Assembly (NCBI GenBank): GCA_913046155.1 | Contig: CAJWRY010000014.1 | Span: 1 to 19,614, forward strand | DNA length: 19,614 nt | Direction of reading: 5' to 3' | DNA from: an uncultured Candidatus Nemicrothrix sp. | Lineage (GTDB): Bacteria; Actinomycetota; Acidimicrobiia; Acidimicrobiales; UBA8592 | In this document: one piece after another, positions 7,145 through 14,276 of the stretch | How the letters are laid out: each line of letters opens with the position of its first letter | How positions within the stretch are numbered: the first letter of the stretch is position 1 | Program-made: the position numbers and the translations under genes | Notes under the pieces: model-generated | Databases searched by the model: none | Seen by the model: only the letters and a program-made list of their open reading frames with translations | Told to the model about the DNA's origin: nothing

Positions 7145-7847
7145 AAAAATCAGCTCGAGCACGACGATTCTCATCGTACACAGGCTCGCTCAGATCACAT
7201 CTGAACTTCCGATGATTGGAATCTCTACCCGACGTGCTCCTAATAAGATTTCCCATATTGAAATAATTTTCGTGATCAAAATGCTGGTGAAGCGAATCAT
7301 AGTTGTCCCAAATTTCAACAACTGCAATACGTTCATCTCTGCAGGGGTCTGCTGAAAACACATACATTTGACAGCCAGGCTCTTCATTCCTTGTAGCAAG
7401 TTGCAATGAACTTGACTCTGCAAGGAGATCGTCTCTTTCAGATGGATCATGAAGATCAATATAGCCTGCAACGATTATCGGATCTTCAGGAGCTTGTTCA
7501 TCCTCAGAAAAGAAATCAGCTCTTGCGCGAGGTGTTTCATCGTAGACAGGTTCACAAGCGGTGACTCTCCATTTTTTGCTTTCAGCTCCTGCTAAGCCAA
7601 TCTCTCCAAACATTGAGCCCATATTGAAGTAATTTTCGTGGTCAAAATGAGCATGAAGGCTATCTCTGTCCTCCCACAACTCATATACTGCTACCTTATT
7701 TTCTTCAGCTGGATCCGGAGAGAACACATACGCTTCGCAACCTGGTTCGCCATCTCTCGTAGCTTGCTGCAATGGGATAGCCTTTGCAACAGCCTCCGGT
7801 CTTGATTCAGGGTCCGCTAAAACAAATGTTGCAGTAATAATAATCAT
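7128..7847 (-). CDS. Tandem-duplicated ABM/quinol-monooxygenase-like domain protein
   Basis: This 239-residue protein consists of two copies of an antibiotic-biosynthesis-monooxygenase (ABM, ferredoxin-like) domain, about 1-113 and 123-235. The copies are offset by 122 residues. HFDHENYFNMG is identical at 67-77 and 189-199, EPVYDE at 99-104 and 221-226, and RARADFF at 107-113 and 229-235; EPGC and a YVFS.DP segment also match. Single ABM domains normally dimerise and oxidise quinol-like or aromatic substrates without cofactor, or cleave heme, so a fused pair could work as a built-in dimer (inference). The second copy opens with IIVAGYIDL, matching the first copy's IIITATFVL. GGAGA lies 6 bases before the ATG. 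Its 3' end runs 17 bases into the aminotransferase gene. Confidence 0.85.
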   Translation of the reverse strand: MIIITATFVLADPESRPEAVAKAIPLQQATRDGEPGCEAYVFSPDPAEENKVAVYELWEDRDSLHAHFDHENYFNMGSMFGEIGLAGAESKKWRVTACEPVYDETPRARADFFSEDEQAPEDPIIVAGYIDLHDPSERDDLLAESSSLQLATRNEEPGCQMYVFSADPCRDERIAVVEIWDNYDSLHQHFDHENYFNMGNLIRSTSGRDSNHRKFRCDLSEPVYDENRRARADFFTLEQ

Positions 7848-7920
7848 CGTATCTCCAATTCTGTGGTCAACTATTTTGGATACTCTCGCACCCTAACATT
7901 ACGAAGGTCTTCAATGAGGC

Positions 7921-7926
7921 TACTCT
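7921..7926 (+). promoter_or_regulatory. -10 box of the DUF1295-LLM unit (leaderless type)
   Basis: TACTCT ends 6 bases before the ATG at 7933 and there is no Shine-Dalgarno. Another TACTCT occurs 40 bases upstream (7881-7886) in the same 85-base divergent gap. Both have a C/A-G-C tail. Confidence 0.5.
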
Positions 7927-7932
7927 AGCGAC

Positions 7933-8838
7933 ATGGATAAACAACTACGCATTTCACTCATAAGCCTCTCGTTATCTACTTCGTTAGGATTTCTCCTTAC
8001 GTTGGCGCTAAGTTCGGGGAGTACGGAAATCAACGGTATGCCTATTCTCGCAATCTGCGCAATCCTTGCATATGCAATCAACTATGTCGTTTTCATTCCT
8101 TCTTTCATAGCCAGAACTGAACACTACTTTGACCTCACAGGGTCAATAACAACAATTACGTTGATTGTGTATGCGTTAGCAGCAAGTAACGAACGTGATG
8201 CTCGTTCGTTCATCGTTGCTGTCTTGGTGTTGATATGGGCTGTTCGTTTGGGCTCATTTCTGTTCATGCGAGCAAAACAAACCGGTGGAGATAGCCGTTT
8301 TGATAGCGTAAAGAATCGTTTTATTCCATTTCTCTCGTGGTGGTCACTCCAAGGACTTTGGGTTTTAATGAATCTTGCTGGCGCACTCGTTATTCTTACA
8401 ACGCAAGAACCTGAAAGCTTCGGTGCGTTTGCTGTTATTGGGATATGTCTTTGGGTAATCGGATTCTCGATTGAAGTCGTGGCTGATCAACAAAAGAAAA
8501 CCTTCCGACGAGACAGTATAAATGATGGGAAATTCATCAGTACTGGTTTATGGGCATGGTCACGACACCCTAATTATTTCGGAGAGATTATGCTTTGGAT
8601 CGGGATAGCAGTGATAGGTCTACCAGTTCTTTCAGGTTGGAGATGGGTTGCGTTAATTTCCCCAGTATTCGTCATAGTCCTACTTACCAAAGTTAGCGGT
8701 ATCCCAATTCTTGAGCGACGGGCTGATAAACAATGGAGCGGAGACCCAAGCTACGCAGAATATGTAAAGAGCACTCCAATTCTTATTATGAAGCCACCAT
8801 CAGCTAAGTTAAAGCAACGCAAAGAGATGGGGATATAA
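7933..8838 (+). CDS. DUF1295 membrane protein (steroid 5-alpha-reductase-like)
   Basis: This 301-residue integral membrane protein has about seven hydrophobic segments (roughly 8-26, 35-58, 70-85, 92-111, 133-156, 163-182, 217-255). It carries the DUF1295 hallmark GLWAWSRHPNYFGE (205-218), including the RHPNY motif that in 5-alpha-reductases and isoprenylcysteine methyltransferases binds NADPH or S-adenosylmethionine. The closing segment GIPILERR...YAEYVKSTP (256-282) is also typical. Substrates in the family are hydrophobic, such as sterol-like or lipid molecules; none is known for DUF1295. The gene is leaderless by its -10 position. Its TAA abuts the ATG of the LLM oxidoreductase with no gap, so the two are translationally coupled and may work on the same compound (inference). 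Confidence 0.92.
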   Translation: MDKQLRISLISLSLSTSLGFLLTLALSSGSTEINGMPILAICAILAYAINYVVFIPSFIARTEHYFDLTGSITTITLIVYALAASNERDARSFIVAVLVLIWAVRLGSFLFMRAKQTGGDSRFDSVKNRFIPFLSWWSLQGLWVLMNLAGALVILTTQEPESFGAFAVIGICLWVIGFSIEVVADQQKKTFRRDSINDGKFISTGLWAWSRHPNYFGEIMLWIGIAVIGLPVLSGWRWVALISPVFVIVLLTKVSGIPILERRADKQWSGDPSYAEYVKSTPILIMKPPSAKLKQRKEMGI

Positions 8839-9717
8839 ATGAAATTCGGTTTAGCATTTGCTAGCAGCATCGGAACAGAAGGAAGCAGCGCAGTTGAAAT
8901 TTGTAAACTCGCTGAACAAGTCGGATTTGAATCAGTGTGGGGAGGGGAACATGTCATCTTCCCATCATCAATCGAATCCAAATATCCCTACACGGCCGAT
9001 GGCAAAGTTCCAGCCACTAAAGACACCTGGATACCCGATCCTCTAATCTGGTTGGCATACGTTTCAGCGGCAGCACCCAGTCTCAGATTAGGCACATGTA
9101 TCCTGATACTTCCGCAACGAAATCCTTTGATACTGGCGAAGGAAATAGCGACGCTTGACCATCTCACTAATGGGAAAGTCGAGCTAGGAATAGGCGTGGG
9201 TTGGCTGAAAGAAGAATTTGAAGCTTTAGGCGTTCCGTGGGAGCGGAGAGGCGCAAGAACAGATGAATATGTTGAAGCGCTCCACGCAGTCTGGTCAGGA
9301 ACCGATATCGAATTCCATGGAGAATTCGTTGACTTTGACCCGCTCACTTGCACACCGAGACCAAAGCAAGAGAAAATTCCGATACTAGTAGGTGGCGACA
9401 CTCCAGCAGCGATACGAAGGGCAGCAAAGCTTGCCGATGGCTACTATCCAGGAACAGGAGACTTTGCAGAGCTCCAAAAACTTATAACCGACGTGCGACA
9501 CGCAGCCGAAGACAACGACCGTGACCCTGCAGAAATTGAAATTAATGCACACTTCTCAGTCTTTGGTGAAGGCGACAGAACTGAAGGCGTTGAAAAGATG
9601 CGAGAAGCGGGAGTTGGGCGGATCATGGTTCCTGGCTTTATCTTTGGAGGGCCGAGCGGAATGGAACAATTGCAAGAATTTGGCGAAAGTGTCGTGTCGA
9701 AAACAAAGACAAACTAA
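8839..9717 (+). CDS. LLM-class F420-dependent oxidoreductase
   Basis: This 292-residue luciferase-like TIM-barrel oxidoreductase belongs to the F420-using branch common in actinobacteria. Recognisable blocks are GFESVWGGEHV (29-39), SLRLGTCILILPQRNPLILAKEI (81-103, split barrel strands), LGIGVGWLKEEFEALG (116-131), TPRPKQEKIPILVGG (172-186) and the AAKLADGYYP phosphate-loop region (195-204). Such enzymes transfer a hydride from reduced F420 to a small organic substrate, which is not predictable here. The ATG follows directly after the DUF1295 TAA; the Shine-Dalgarno-like GATGGGGAT (8826-8834) lies inside the upstream gene. The stop overlaps the stop of the opposing YbjN-like gene by 4 bases (CTAA, 9714-9717). 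Confidence 0.92.
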   Translation: MKFGLAFASSIGTEGSSAVEICKLAEQVGFESVWGGEHVIFPSSIESKYPYTADGKVPATKDTWIPDPLIWLAYVSAAAPSLRLGTCILILPQRNPLILAKEIATLDHLTNGKVELGIGVGWLKEEFEALGVPWERRGARTDEYVEALHAVWSGTDIEFHGEFVDFDPLTCTPRPKQEKIPILVGGDTPAAIRRAAKLADGYYPGTGDFAELQKLITDVRHAAEDNDRDPAEIEINAHFSVFGEGDRTEGVEKMREAGVGRIMVPGFIFGGPSGMEQLQEFGESVVSKTKTN

Positions 9718-10217
9718 CTTTCGTCCTCGCCCTCGTCATCCTCGTCGCCGAAAATGTCAACATCATTTACGGGAATTCCACCGAACGCCTCGTGATATTC
9801 TTTCCTGAACTCATCGACTACAACACCTATGGCGACGATAGCTAAATTTAGCTCATCAGGATCAAGATGATTTCCCATCAAGCGATGATTTAAGATTAGA
9901 TCACAAAACCCTTCACGTTCACTCCATGACGATGAGGTAGCAAAGATTGCTCCAAAAAGTGAATCTCCATTCGTTCTCGCTAAATGTTCAAAAAGTTCGT
10001 CTGAGCAAGGAACATCAAATAAGATGATGCTCGAAATTTCAACGACGACGATGCTATCCCAGTCATCGGTGAACCACTCAATTTCACGAATGCGAAAGTA
10101 GAGGTCCACACCTTCGTAATCCACTATCCAACTATGGTCCTCTTCTCCTTTAGATGCTTTCCAACGCCCCCCCAAGAACTTCCCAACTCTTTTCTCAACG
10201 CTGATCAGATTACTCAT
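9714..10217 (-). CDS. YbjN / T3SS-chaperone-like domain protein
   Basis: This 167-residue protein has alternating strands and helices and a length fitting the YbjN/CesT-like fold common in actinobacteria. The middle (VDLYFRIREIEWFTDDWDSIVVVEI, about 37-61, then CSDELFEHLARTNGD) resembles the two-strand then helix portion of that fold. The last 15 residues are almost all Asp, Glu and Gly, a free acidic tail. There are no catalytic residues and no signal peptide, so a cytosolic binding or chaperone-like role is the best guess. The start is supported by GGAGG (minus strand, 10227-10223). It is preceded on the same strand by the small membrane protein 66 bases upstream. The family call is from fold-level resemblance and is moderate. 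Confidence 0.6.
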   Translation of the reverse strand: MSNLISVEKRVGKFLGGRWKASKGEEDHSWIVDYEGVDLYFRIREIEWFTDDWDSIVVVEISSIILFDVPCSDELFEHLARTNGDSLFGAIFATSSSWSEREGFCDLILNHRLMGNHLDPDELNLAIVAIGVVVDEFRKEYHEAFGGIPVNDVDIFGDEDDEGEDES

Positions 10218-10283
10218 AAATTCCTCCGCTTTTCGCCGTCTTCACTAGTAAAAATAGCAGTCGGGTGGGACAAATAAAGCAGA

Positions 10284-10640
10284 TTATTTTGTAGATCTGG
10301 AACGAAACTTAAACAGCGGAATGGCAATGCACACATGATAAAACAGCATCCCAGCAATGATAGGAAACCACATAACAGACTTTAAAAAGTAAAAAACCAA
10401 TTTCCCTAAAACAGTCTTCGTCGCCAGCAGATATACCACAATTAAAAAAGCAAACAGCAATGACCAATGCTGGTCCCACAAATATGCAGACGCAGCGAAA
10501 AGTCCAAAGCCGACGAGAGCAAAAATAGCTGGAATCGACGGGTCATCATTATCATCAATGAGTTTGATAGGAATGAAAAGCTTCTCTACAGCATCTCGCA
10601 TTTCGTTTTTAGCTTGATCCCAATTCTCTACCTGCGCCAT
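10284..10640 (-). CDS. Small membrane protein of unknown function
   Basis: I do not recognise this 118-residue protein. A soluble, charged N-terminus (about 1-34, EMRDAVEKLFIPIKLIDDNDD) is followed by three hydrophobic stretches, about 35-54, 58-76 and 80-110; the last may be one long or two short spans. The C-terminus is short and basic (KFRSRSTK), which would favour an inside location. No catalytic motif is visible. The gene is real by its promoter: a near-perfect -10 TATACT sits exactly 6 bases before the ATG. It precedes the YbjN-like gene on the same strand with a 66-base gap. Function is unknown. Confidence 0.7.
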   Translation of the reverse strand: MAQVENWDQAKNEMRDAVEKLFIPIKLIDDNDDPSIPAIFALVGFGLFAASAYLWDQHWSLLFAFLIVVYLLATKTVLGKLVFYFLKSVMWFPIIAGMLFYHVCIAIPLFKFRSRSTK

Positions 10641-10646
10641 TGGGCA

Positions 10647-10652
10647 AGTATA
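10647..10652 (-). promoter_or_regulatory. -10 box of the small membrane protein gene (leaderless type)
   Basis: TATACT on the minus strand ends 6 bases before the ATG at 10640; no Shine-Dalgarno is present. It is the strongest of the leaderless-type boxes in the window. Confidence 0.6.
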
Positions 10653-10730
10653 TGACCTCAGCTCCTAAACCGAACAACCACTAACTGAGGAGAACAATAA
10701 AGTGTGTATGGTAGAACCGGAGGTAATTGA

Positions 10731-11219
10731 GTGGATACGAGCGTTATGCAGTCCTTGAACGATGTCGGAGCTAGTTATGAGATCATTGATTGCGACCCGT
10801 CATTTGCTGACACCGCAGCATTCTGTAACCGCTATGGTTATCTACCTGAAGAATCTGCGAACGCAATACTGCTTGAAGGTAAAGCTGAATCGCCGGTTTA
10901 TGCCCTGTGTGTAGTTTTGGCCACGACAAGAATTAATGTCAACAAAGTCGCTCGAAAGCGACTCGGTACTCGGAAAGCATCCTTTGCTAGCGCCGAGGTA
11001 ACTAAATCACTCACTGGAATGGAAATAGGGGGAGTCACACCGGTAGGCCTGCCAACTGATCTCCCCATCTGGATAGACAATTTGGTCATGGAGGTCCCAC
11101 AAGTCATTATTGGGGCTGGTTCACGCGATGCAAAAATTTATTTGGCGCCTCAAAATCTTCTCAGATTCCCAAACACTCATGTTGTTGAAGGACTATCCAT
11201 GCCAATCGCAAATAAATAA
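10731..11219 (+). CDS. YbaK/ProX-type aminoacyl-tRNA editing domain protein
   Basis: This 162-residue stand-alone editing domain belongs to the YbaK/EbsC/ProX family, which hydrolyses mischarged aminoacyl-tRNA such as Cys- or Ala-tRNA(Pro) in trans. The middle shows the family sequence LATTRINVNKVARKRLG (63-79); GVTPVGLP (101-108) and VIIGAGSRDAKI (125-136) are the conserved C-terminal loops. K51 is in the region where the family has its key lysine, but I cannot align it with certainty. The start is a GTG with GGAGG (10719-10723) 7 bases upstream. A second Shine-Dalgarno-like GAGGAGA at 10687-10693 precedes an out-of-frame GTG at 10702, a possible short overlapping leader ORF. It diverges from the membrane protein gene. 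Confidence 0.88.
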   Translation: MDTSVMQSLNDVGASYEIIDCDPSFADTAAFCNRYGYLPEESANAILLEGKAESPVYALCVVLATTRINVNKVARKRLGTRKASFASAEVTKSLTGMEIGGVTPVGLPTDLPIWIDNLVMEVPQVIIGAGSRDAKIYLAPQNLLRFPNTHVVEGLSMPIANK

Positions 11220-11302
11220 TTTACGCAAGTCCCTTTAACCAGAATTAGGGAAGAATCTTTAGCAATTCTTTCACACCTATCGCAAAACATGGGCTTTACG
11301 GT

Positions 11303-11308
11303 TAGAGT
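11303..11308 (+). promoter_or_regulatory. Possible -10 box of the tRNA-Val gene
   Basis: TAGAGT lies 13 bases before the mature tRNA 5' end at 11322, which would put the start near 11315 and give a short 5' trailer. No clear -35 is visible, so this is tentative. Confidence 0.3.
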
Positions 11309-11321
11309 GCTACATACTGAA

Positions 11322-11395
11322 GGGCGCTTAGCTCAGTTGGCTAGAGCATCTCGTTTACACCGAGAGGGTCGGGGGTTCGAGTCCCTCAGCGCCCA
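11322..11395 (+). tRNA. tRNA-Val (UAC)
   Basis: A complete 74-base tRNA: acceptor GGGCGCT/AGCGCCC (11322-11328 with 11388-11394), D stem GCTC/GAGC, anticodon stem TCTCG/CGAGA with loop TTTACAC and anticodon TAC, T stem GGGGG/CCCTC around TTCGAGT, and discriminator A11395. One G-T wobble occurs in the T stem. CCA is not encoded; the base after the discriminator starts CAC. It sits alone, 23 bases before the sulfatase start codon on the same strand, so the tRNA promoter could also read into that gene. Confidence 0.97.
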
Positions 11396-11418
11396 CACAG
11401 GGAAATGGCAATAAGCAC

Positions 11419-12918
11419 ATGGCTGAATCTAATTCCAAAAGATCTGACCGACCTAATATCCTTTTATTCACTCCCGATCAACTCCGAGCAGACGCTTTAG
11501 GATGCTTCGGCAACACGCAAGCGTCAACACCCAATTTTGATAATTTAGCGAAGCAAGGAACAAGATTTAATTCCGCATGGTCGCAACACTCAGTCTGCGG
11601 GCCTAGCCGTATCTCCATAATGACTGGCTGGTACCCGCATACAGCAGGGCATCGCACTCTGGACAACCTTCTTAAACCATGGGAACCAAACCTTCTTAAA
11701 TACCTGAAGGATGCTGGATATGAGGTCGCACTTCCGGGTAACCGAGGGGATGTTTTCGCGCAGGACGTCACAGAAATGAGCACAGACTTCTGTGGAAACC
11801 TAGTTAAACCATCATGGAACTGGAGCGATATTAACTTCAATGGTGAACAGAATGATTTACTTTACAACGCATTCTGGTTTGGGAAACAAGGAAACGAACC
11901 TCGCATAGATGGAGATGAGGCAACAATACAGACAGCAATTCAGTGGCTTGAACAAAGAACATCGGATAAACCTTGGGCTATGTGGGTTCCCTTGTTAGCG
12001 CCTCACCCGCCGTTCATGGTGGAAGACCCCTGGTTCTCACTTCACGACCGAGATTCTATGCCAAAGCCCATATCTACGGAAGAAACAGTCGGGAAACCAC
12101 AGTTTATGAACGAATTGAGAGAAAGATATGGCTGGACGGATCTATCCATGGAAGACCATGCTGAGATCACCGCTACTTACTACGGGATGGTAAGCAGAGT
12201 AGATGACCAACTAGGACGCTTACTACTGGCTATAGACCAATTTGGATATGCAGATAACACGTACACCTTCTGCTTCAGCGACCACGGAGAATATTTAGGC
12301 GACCATGGCCTAGTTGAGAAGTGGCCTTCAGGCCTTGATCCTTGCTTAGTTCAAAATCCATTAATAGTCACCGGACCAAAAGTTGCTGAGGGTGAGATAG
12401 CCCACTCCGGCGTCGAGATGATTGATTTGCTCCCTACGTGTCTTGAAATAGCTGAAACTGATGCAAGCCACACACATTTTGGGAAAAGCCTGCTTCCTAT
12501 CCTCAACGATTCCAATATTGAACACCGCGAGGCTGTCTTCTGTGAAGGCGGCTTCAACTTAGAAGACAATCACTTGTTTGAAGTCGCTGGATGGATTTAT
12601 AAACACAAATCAGAAATCCAACATGAAATGCCCGAACTCGTAGGGAAAGCACAATGTGTAAGAACACAGAAGTGGTCTTTCATACGCAGGCAAAATGAAC
12701 AGGATGAGCTCTATGACAGAGAGAATGATCCGCAAGAAAAGATAAATATCTTAGCGACATTGAGAAAAGATGATAAAGATATTCAAGCTGTGGCTCAAGA
12801 CCTACAGAATCGTATTCTTGAATGGCTCGTTCAAACAAGTGACGTTATCCCATGGCAGCCGGACAACCGGTTCCCATCACTGGTCCACGGCTGGCGACAA
12901 AAACCGGAAAACGATTAA
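11419..12918 (+). CDS. Sulfatase (formylglycine-dependent type I)
   Basis: This 499-residue type I sulfatase carries CGPSRISIMTG (60-70), the full C-x-P-S-R-x4-T-G signature in which C60 is converted to formylglycine. RPNILLFTPDQLRADALG (11-28) is the usual first block, with D20 and Q21 in the metal site. H196 in APHPPF and D288/H289 in FSDHGEYLGDHG are further metal and substrate residues, and LYDRENDPQEKIN near the end is a standard closing motif. It hydrolyses a sulfate ester; choline sulfate, a sugar sulfate or an aryl sulfate are all possible. There is no signal peptide, so it acts in the cytoplasm unless the start is wrong. The formylglycine-generating enzyme is not in the window. No Shine-Dalgarno or -10 matches the chosen ATG. 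Confidence 0.93.
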   Translation: MAESNSKRSDRPNILLFTPDQLRADALGCFGNTQASTPNFDNLAKQGTRFNSAWSQHSVCGPSRISIMTGWYPHTAGHRTLDNLLKPWEPNLLKYLKDAGYEVALPGNRGDVFAQDVTEMSTDFCGNLVKPSWNWSDINFNGEQNDLLYNAFWFGKQGNEPRIDGDEATIQTAIQWLEQRTSDKPWAMWVPLLAPHPPFMVEDPWFSLHDRDSMPKPISTEETVGKPQFMNELRERYGWTDLSMEDHAEITATYYGMVSRVDDQLGRLLLAIDQFGYADNTYTFCFSDHGEYLGDHGLVEKWPSGLDPCLVQNPLIVTGPKVAEGEIAHSGVEMIDLLPTCLEIAETDASHTHFGKSLLPILNDSNIEHREAVFCEGGFNLEDNHLFEVAGWIYKHKSEIQHEMPELVGKAQCVRTQKWSFIRRQNEQDELYDRENDPQEKINILATLRKDDKDIQAVAQDLQNRILEWLVQTSDVIPWQPDNRFPSLVHGWRQKPEND

Positions 12919-12934
12919 AGCGCTAGTCGCTTAA
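12915..12934 (+). terminator. Small hairpin spanning both stop codons of convergent genes
   Basis: AAGCG (12918-12922) and CGCTT (12928-12932) form a 5-base stem with a 5-base loop; TTAA lies on each outer side with one unpaired A. The sulfatase TAA (12916-12918) and the opposing gene's TAA (12933-12931) both fall in this element. It is short and lacks a T-run, so it is a weak two-way terminator candidate. Confidence 0.3.
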
Positions 12935-13671
12935 AGGGAAAGAATTGTATTGTGCAGTTCGTCTGACCCTGCACAAACTAATTGTCTCCGTTGAGTTCTT
13001 CTCATCCTGGTTAGTTCATAGGAAATAGGGTTGCTTTCTGAATCTGTGATTTTTGCCCCAGCCTCCCTGCATATTAACGCCGCTCCCGCATAGTCCCAGA
13101 GAGCTAATCCCTCTCCCATGTCAACGAAACCATCAAAGGACCCATCAGCGACTTTGCATAAATCTAAGGCAGCTGAACCGAGAGCACGATATTGTTTCCA
13201 CCCAAAATGCTCTTTTGGGAGATCATTGAAAACTAGTATGGAATTTTCGATATCTGTAACTCCCGATACGACGATCTTGTGACCATCTTTTTCGGCGCCG
13301 GAACCGAGTTCAGCTATGAATGTTTCACCCGTTGCTAAATTCTTCACAAAAGAAGCAATAGCCTCATCTTTGTGGACGAGGCATAGGCTCAGCGCATACC
13401 AAGGCAACCCAAGATTTGCGTTCGTAGAGCCATCGATCGGGTCAATAATCGCAACAAAAGATTTATCTAACCCGGTGGGACCTGACTCTTCACTCACTAC
13501 ACCCAGACCAGCAGCGATCAGTTGAGGAGTCGCTATCTCATCAGCAATAACATCATGCCTGTATTGACCTGGATGGCCATCAGCCGCACCCCAGTTCTTA
13601 AGGGAGCTAAGATTAAACATGATCTCGTCACTGATTTGTTCCGAGAGCTCAAAAAAACTGGATGCCTCCAT
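12931..13671 (-). CDS. Inositol monophosphatase family phosphatase
   Basis: The 246-residue form starting at 13671 is a Mg-dependent, Li-sensitive-type phosphatase (IMPase/CysQ/FBPase-like fold). Metal ligands are E61/E62 in VVSEESG, D77 and D80 in DPIDGSTN, and D193 in WDYAGA; the closing CREAGAKITD matches the WDxA...EAG motif. Substrates in the family include inositol phosphate, histidinol phosphate, fructose bisphosphate and PAP, so the exact role is unknown. The open frame extends 13 codons upstream to an ATG at 13710, but the shorter start matches family length and has TAATGT 7 bases upstream, so I prefer it. It converges on the sulfatase and diverges from the PPOX gene. Confidence 0.9.
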   Translation of the reverse strand: MEASSFFELSEQISDEIMFNLSSLKNWGAADGHPGQYRHDVIADEIATPQLIAAGLGVVSEESGPTGLDKSFVAIIDPIDGSTNANLGLPWYALSLCLVHKDEAIASFVKNLATGETFIAELGSGAEKDGHKIVVSGVTDIENSILVFNDLPKEHFGWKQYRALGSAALDLCKVADGSFDGFVDMGEGLALWDYAGAALICREAGAKITDSESNPISYELTRMRRTQRRQLVCAGSDELHNTILSL

Positions 13672-13678
13672 ACCCAAC

Positions 13679-13684
13679 ACATTA
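13679..13684 (-). promoter_or_regulatory. Possible leaderless -10 box of the inositol monophosphatase gene
   Basis: TAATGT on the minus strand ends 7 bases before the ATG at 13671. It lies inside the alternative longer frame, so it decides the start only if the short form is right. Confidence 0.35.
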
Positions 13685-13761
13685 ACCGAAGAAACTTTCA
13701 AGACTCTCATTCTTATGTACGAAGACCTTGAACTGATTTAGACGTAACCAAAACTTGAGTG

Positions 13762-13767
13762 TAAGTT
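13762..13767 (+). promoter_or_regulatory. Possible leaderless -10 box of the PPOX-class gene
   Basis: TAAGTT ends 8 bases before the ATG at 13776, which would give a leader of 1-2 bases. It argues against the upstream TTG at 13755, which would lie before the box. Confidence 0.35.
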
Positions 13768-13775
13768 TCACAAAC

Positions 13776-14240
13776 ATGAGCAATCGCAGAGAAATGATAC
13801 GCATGACCGAAGAAGAGGTTACGCAATTCGTAGCATCCCAAAAGAGCCTTCAAGTCGCCACAATTAACAAAGATGGCACACCGCATCTATCAACGCTGTG
13901 GTTTGATGTAGTCAATGGGGAAATCGTATTTGAAACATTCACCAAGTCACAAAAGATCAAGAATCTCCAAAGAGATAATCGAATTAGCTGCCTTCTTGAA
14001 GACGGTCTTGTTTACGAAAAGTTGAGAGGCGTCCAAATTAACGGTGTAGCCGAACTAGTAGACTCTCCTGACCAAGTTCATCAATTAGCAAAGGGCGTGA
14101 TGGCACGTAATAACCCTGAAATTCCCTCCGAAGCATTAGACGAAGTTGCTAAAGCTATGTCGGTAAAAAGAACAGCCGTAATCGTAAAAGCCACAAAAGT
14201 TGTCTCATGGGACCACCAGAAACTCGGAGGCACCTACTAA
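13776..14240 (+). CDS. PPOX-class F420-dependent oxidoreductase
   Basis: This 154-residue split beta-barrel flavin/deazaflavin protein has the order typical of the F420-using branch of the pyridoxamine-phosphate oxidase family: LQVATINKDGTPHLSTLWFDVVNG near the N-terminus, IVFETFTKSQKIKNLQRDNRISC (the cofactor phosphate-binding strand and helix), and the end motif VVSWDHQKLGGTY. F420-type members reduce or oxidise small substrates such as biliverdin; the substrate here is unknown. The open frame goes up to a TTG at 13755, but ATG 13776 is preferred because of the -10 at 13762; ATG codons at 13794 and 13803 are further options. PBP1A follows 49 bases after the stop. Confidence 0.88.
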   Translation: MSNRREMIRMTEEEVTQFVASQKSLQVATINKDGTPHLSTLWFDVVNGEIVFETFTKSQKIKNLQRDNRISCLLEDGLVYEKLRGVQINGVAELVDSPDQVHQLAKGVMARNNPEIPSEALDEVAKAMSVKRTAVIVKATKVVSWDHQKLGGTY

Positions 14241-14276
14241 ACAGCGCAGTGACATCAGTATTGCCTCATGTAGCGC

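Noticed and set aside
4920..7847. SDR, aminotransferase and ABM genes as one biosynthetic cluster
   Set aside because: The ABM gene is on the other strand, the aminotransferase has its own leader, and there are no carrier, synthase or export genes nearby.
8988..9401. Long minus-strand open frame of 137 codons inside the LLM gene
   Set aside because: It is Ser/Pro-rich with no motif, lies fully antisense to a gene with clear family motifs, and has no ribosome-binding site.
11251..11270. AT-rich hairpin AAGAAT/ATTCTT after the YbaK gene as a terminator
   Set aside because: The stem is only 6 weak base pairs with an 8-base loop and no T-run follows.
13672..13710. Extended N-terminus of the inositol monophosphatase gene
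   Set aside because: These 13 codons lack family similarity and the shorter ATG has a -10 at the leaderless distance; the longer start cannot be fully excluded.
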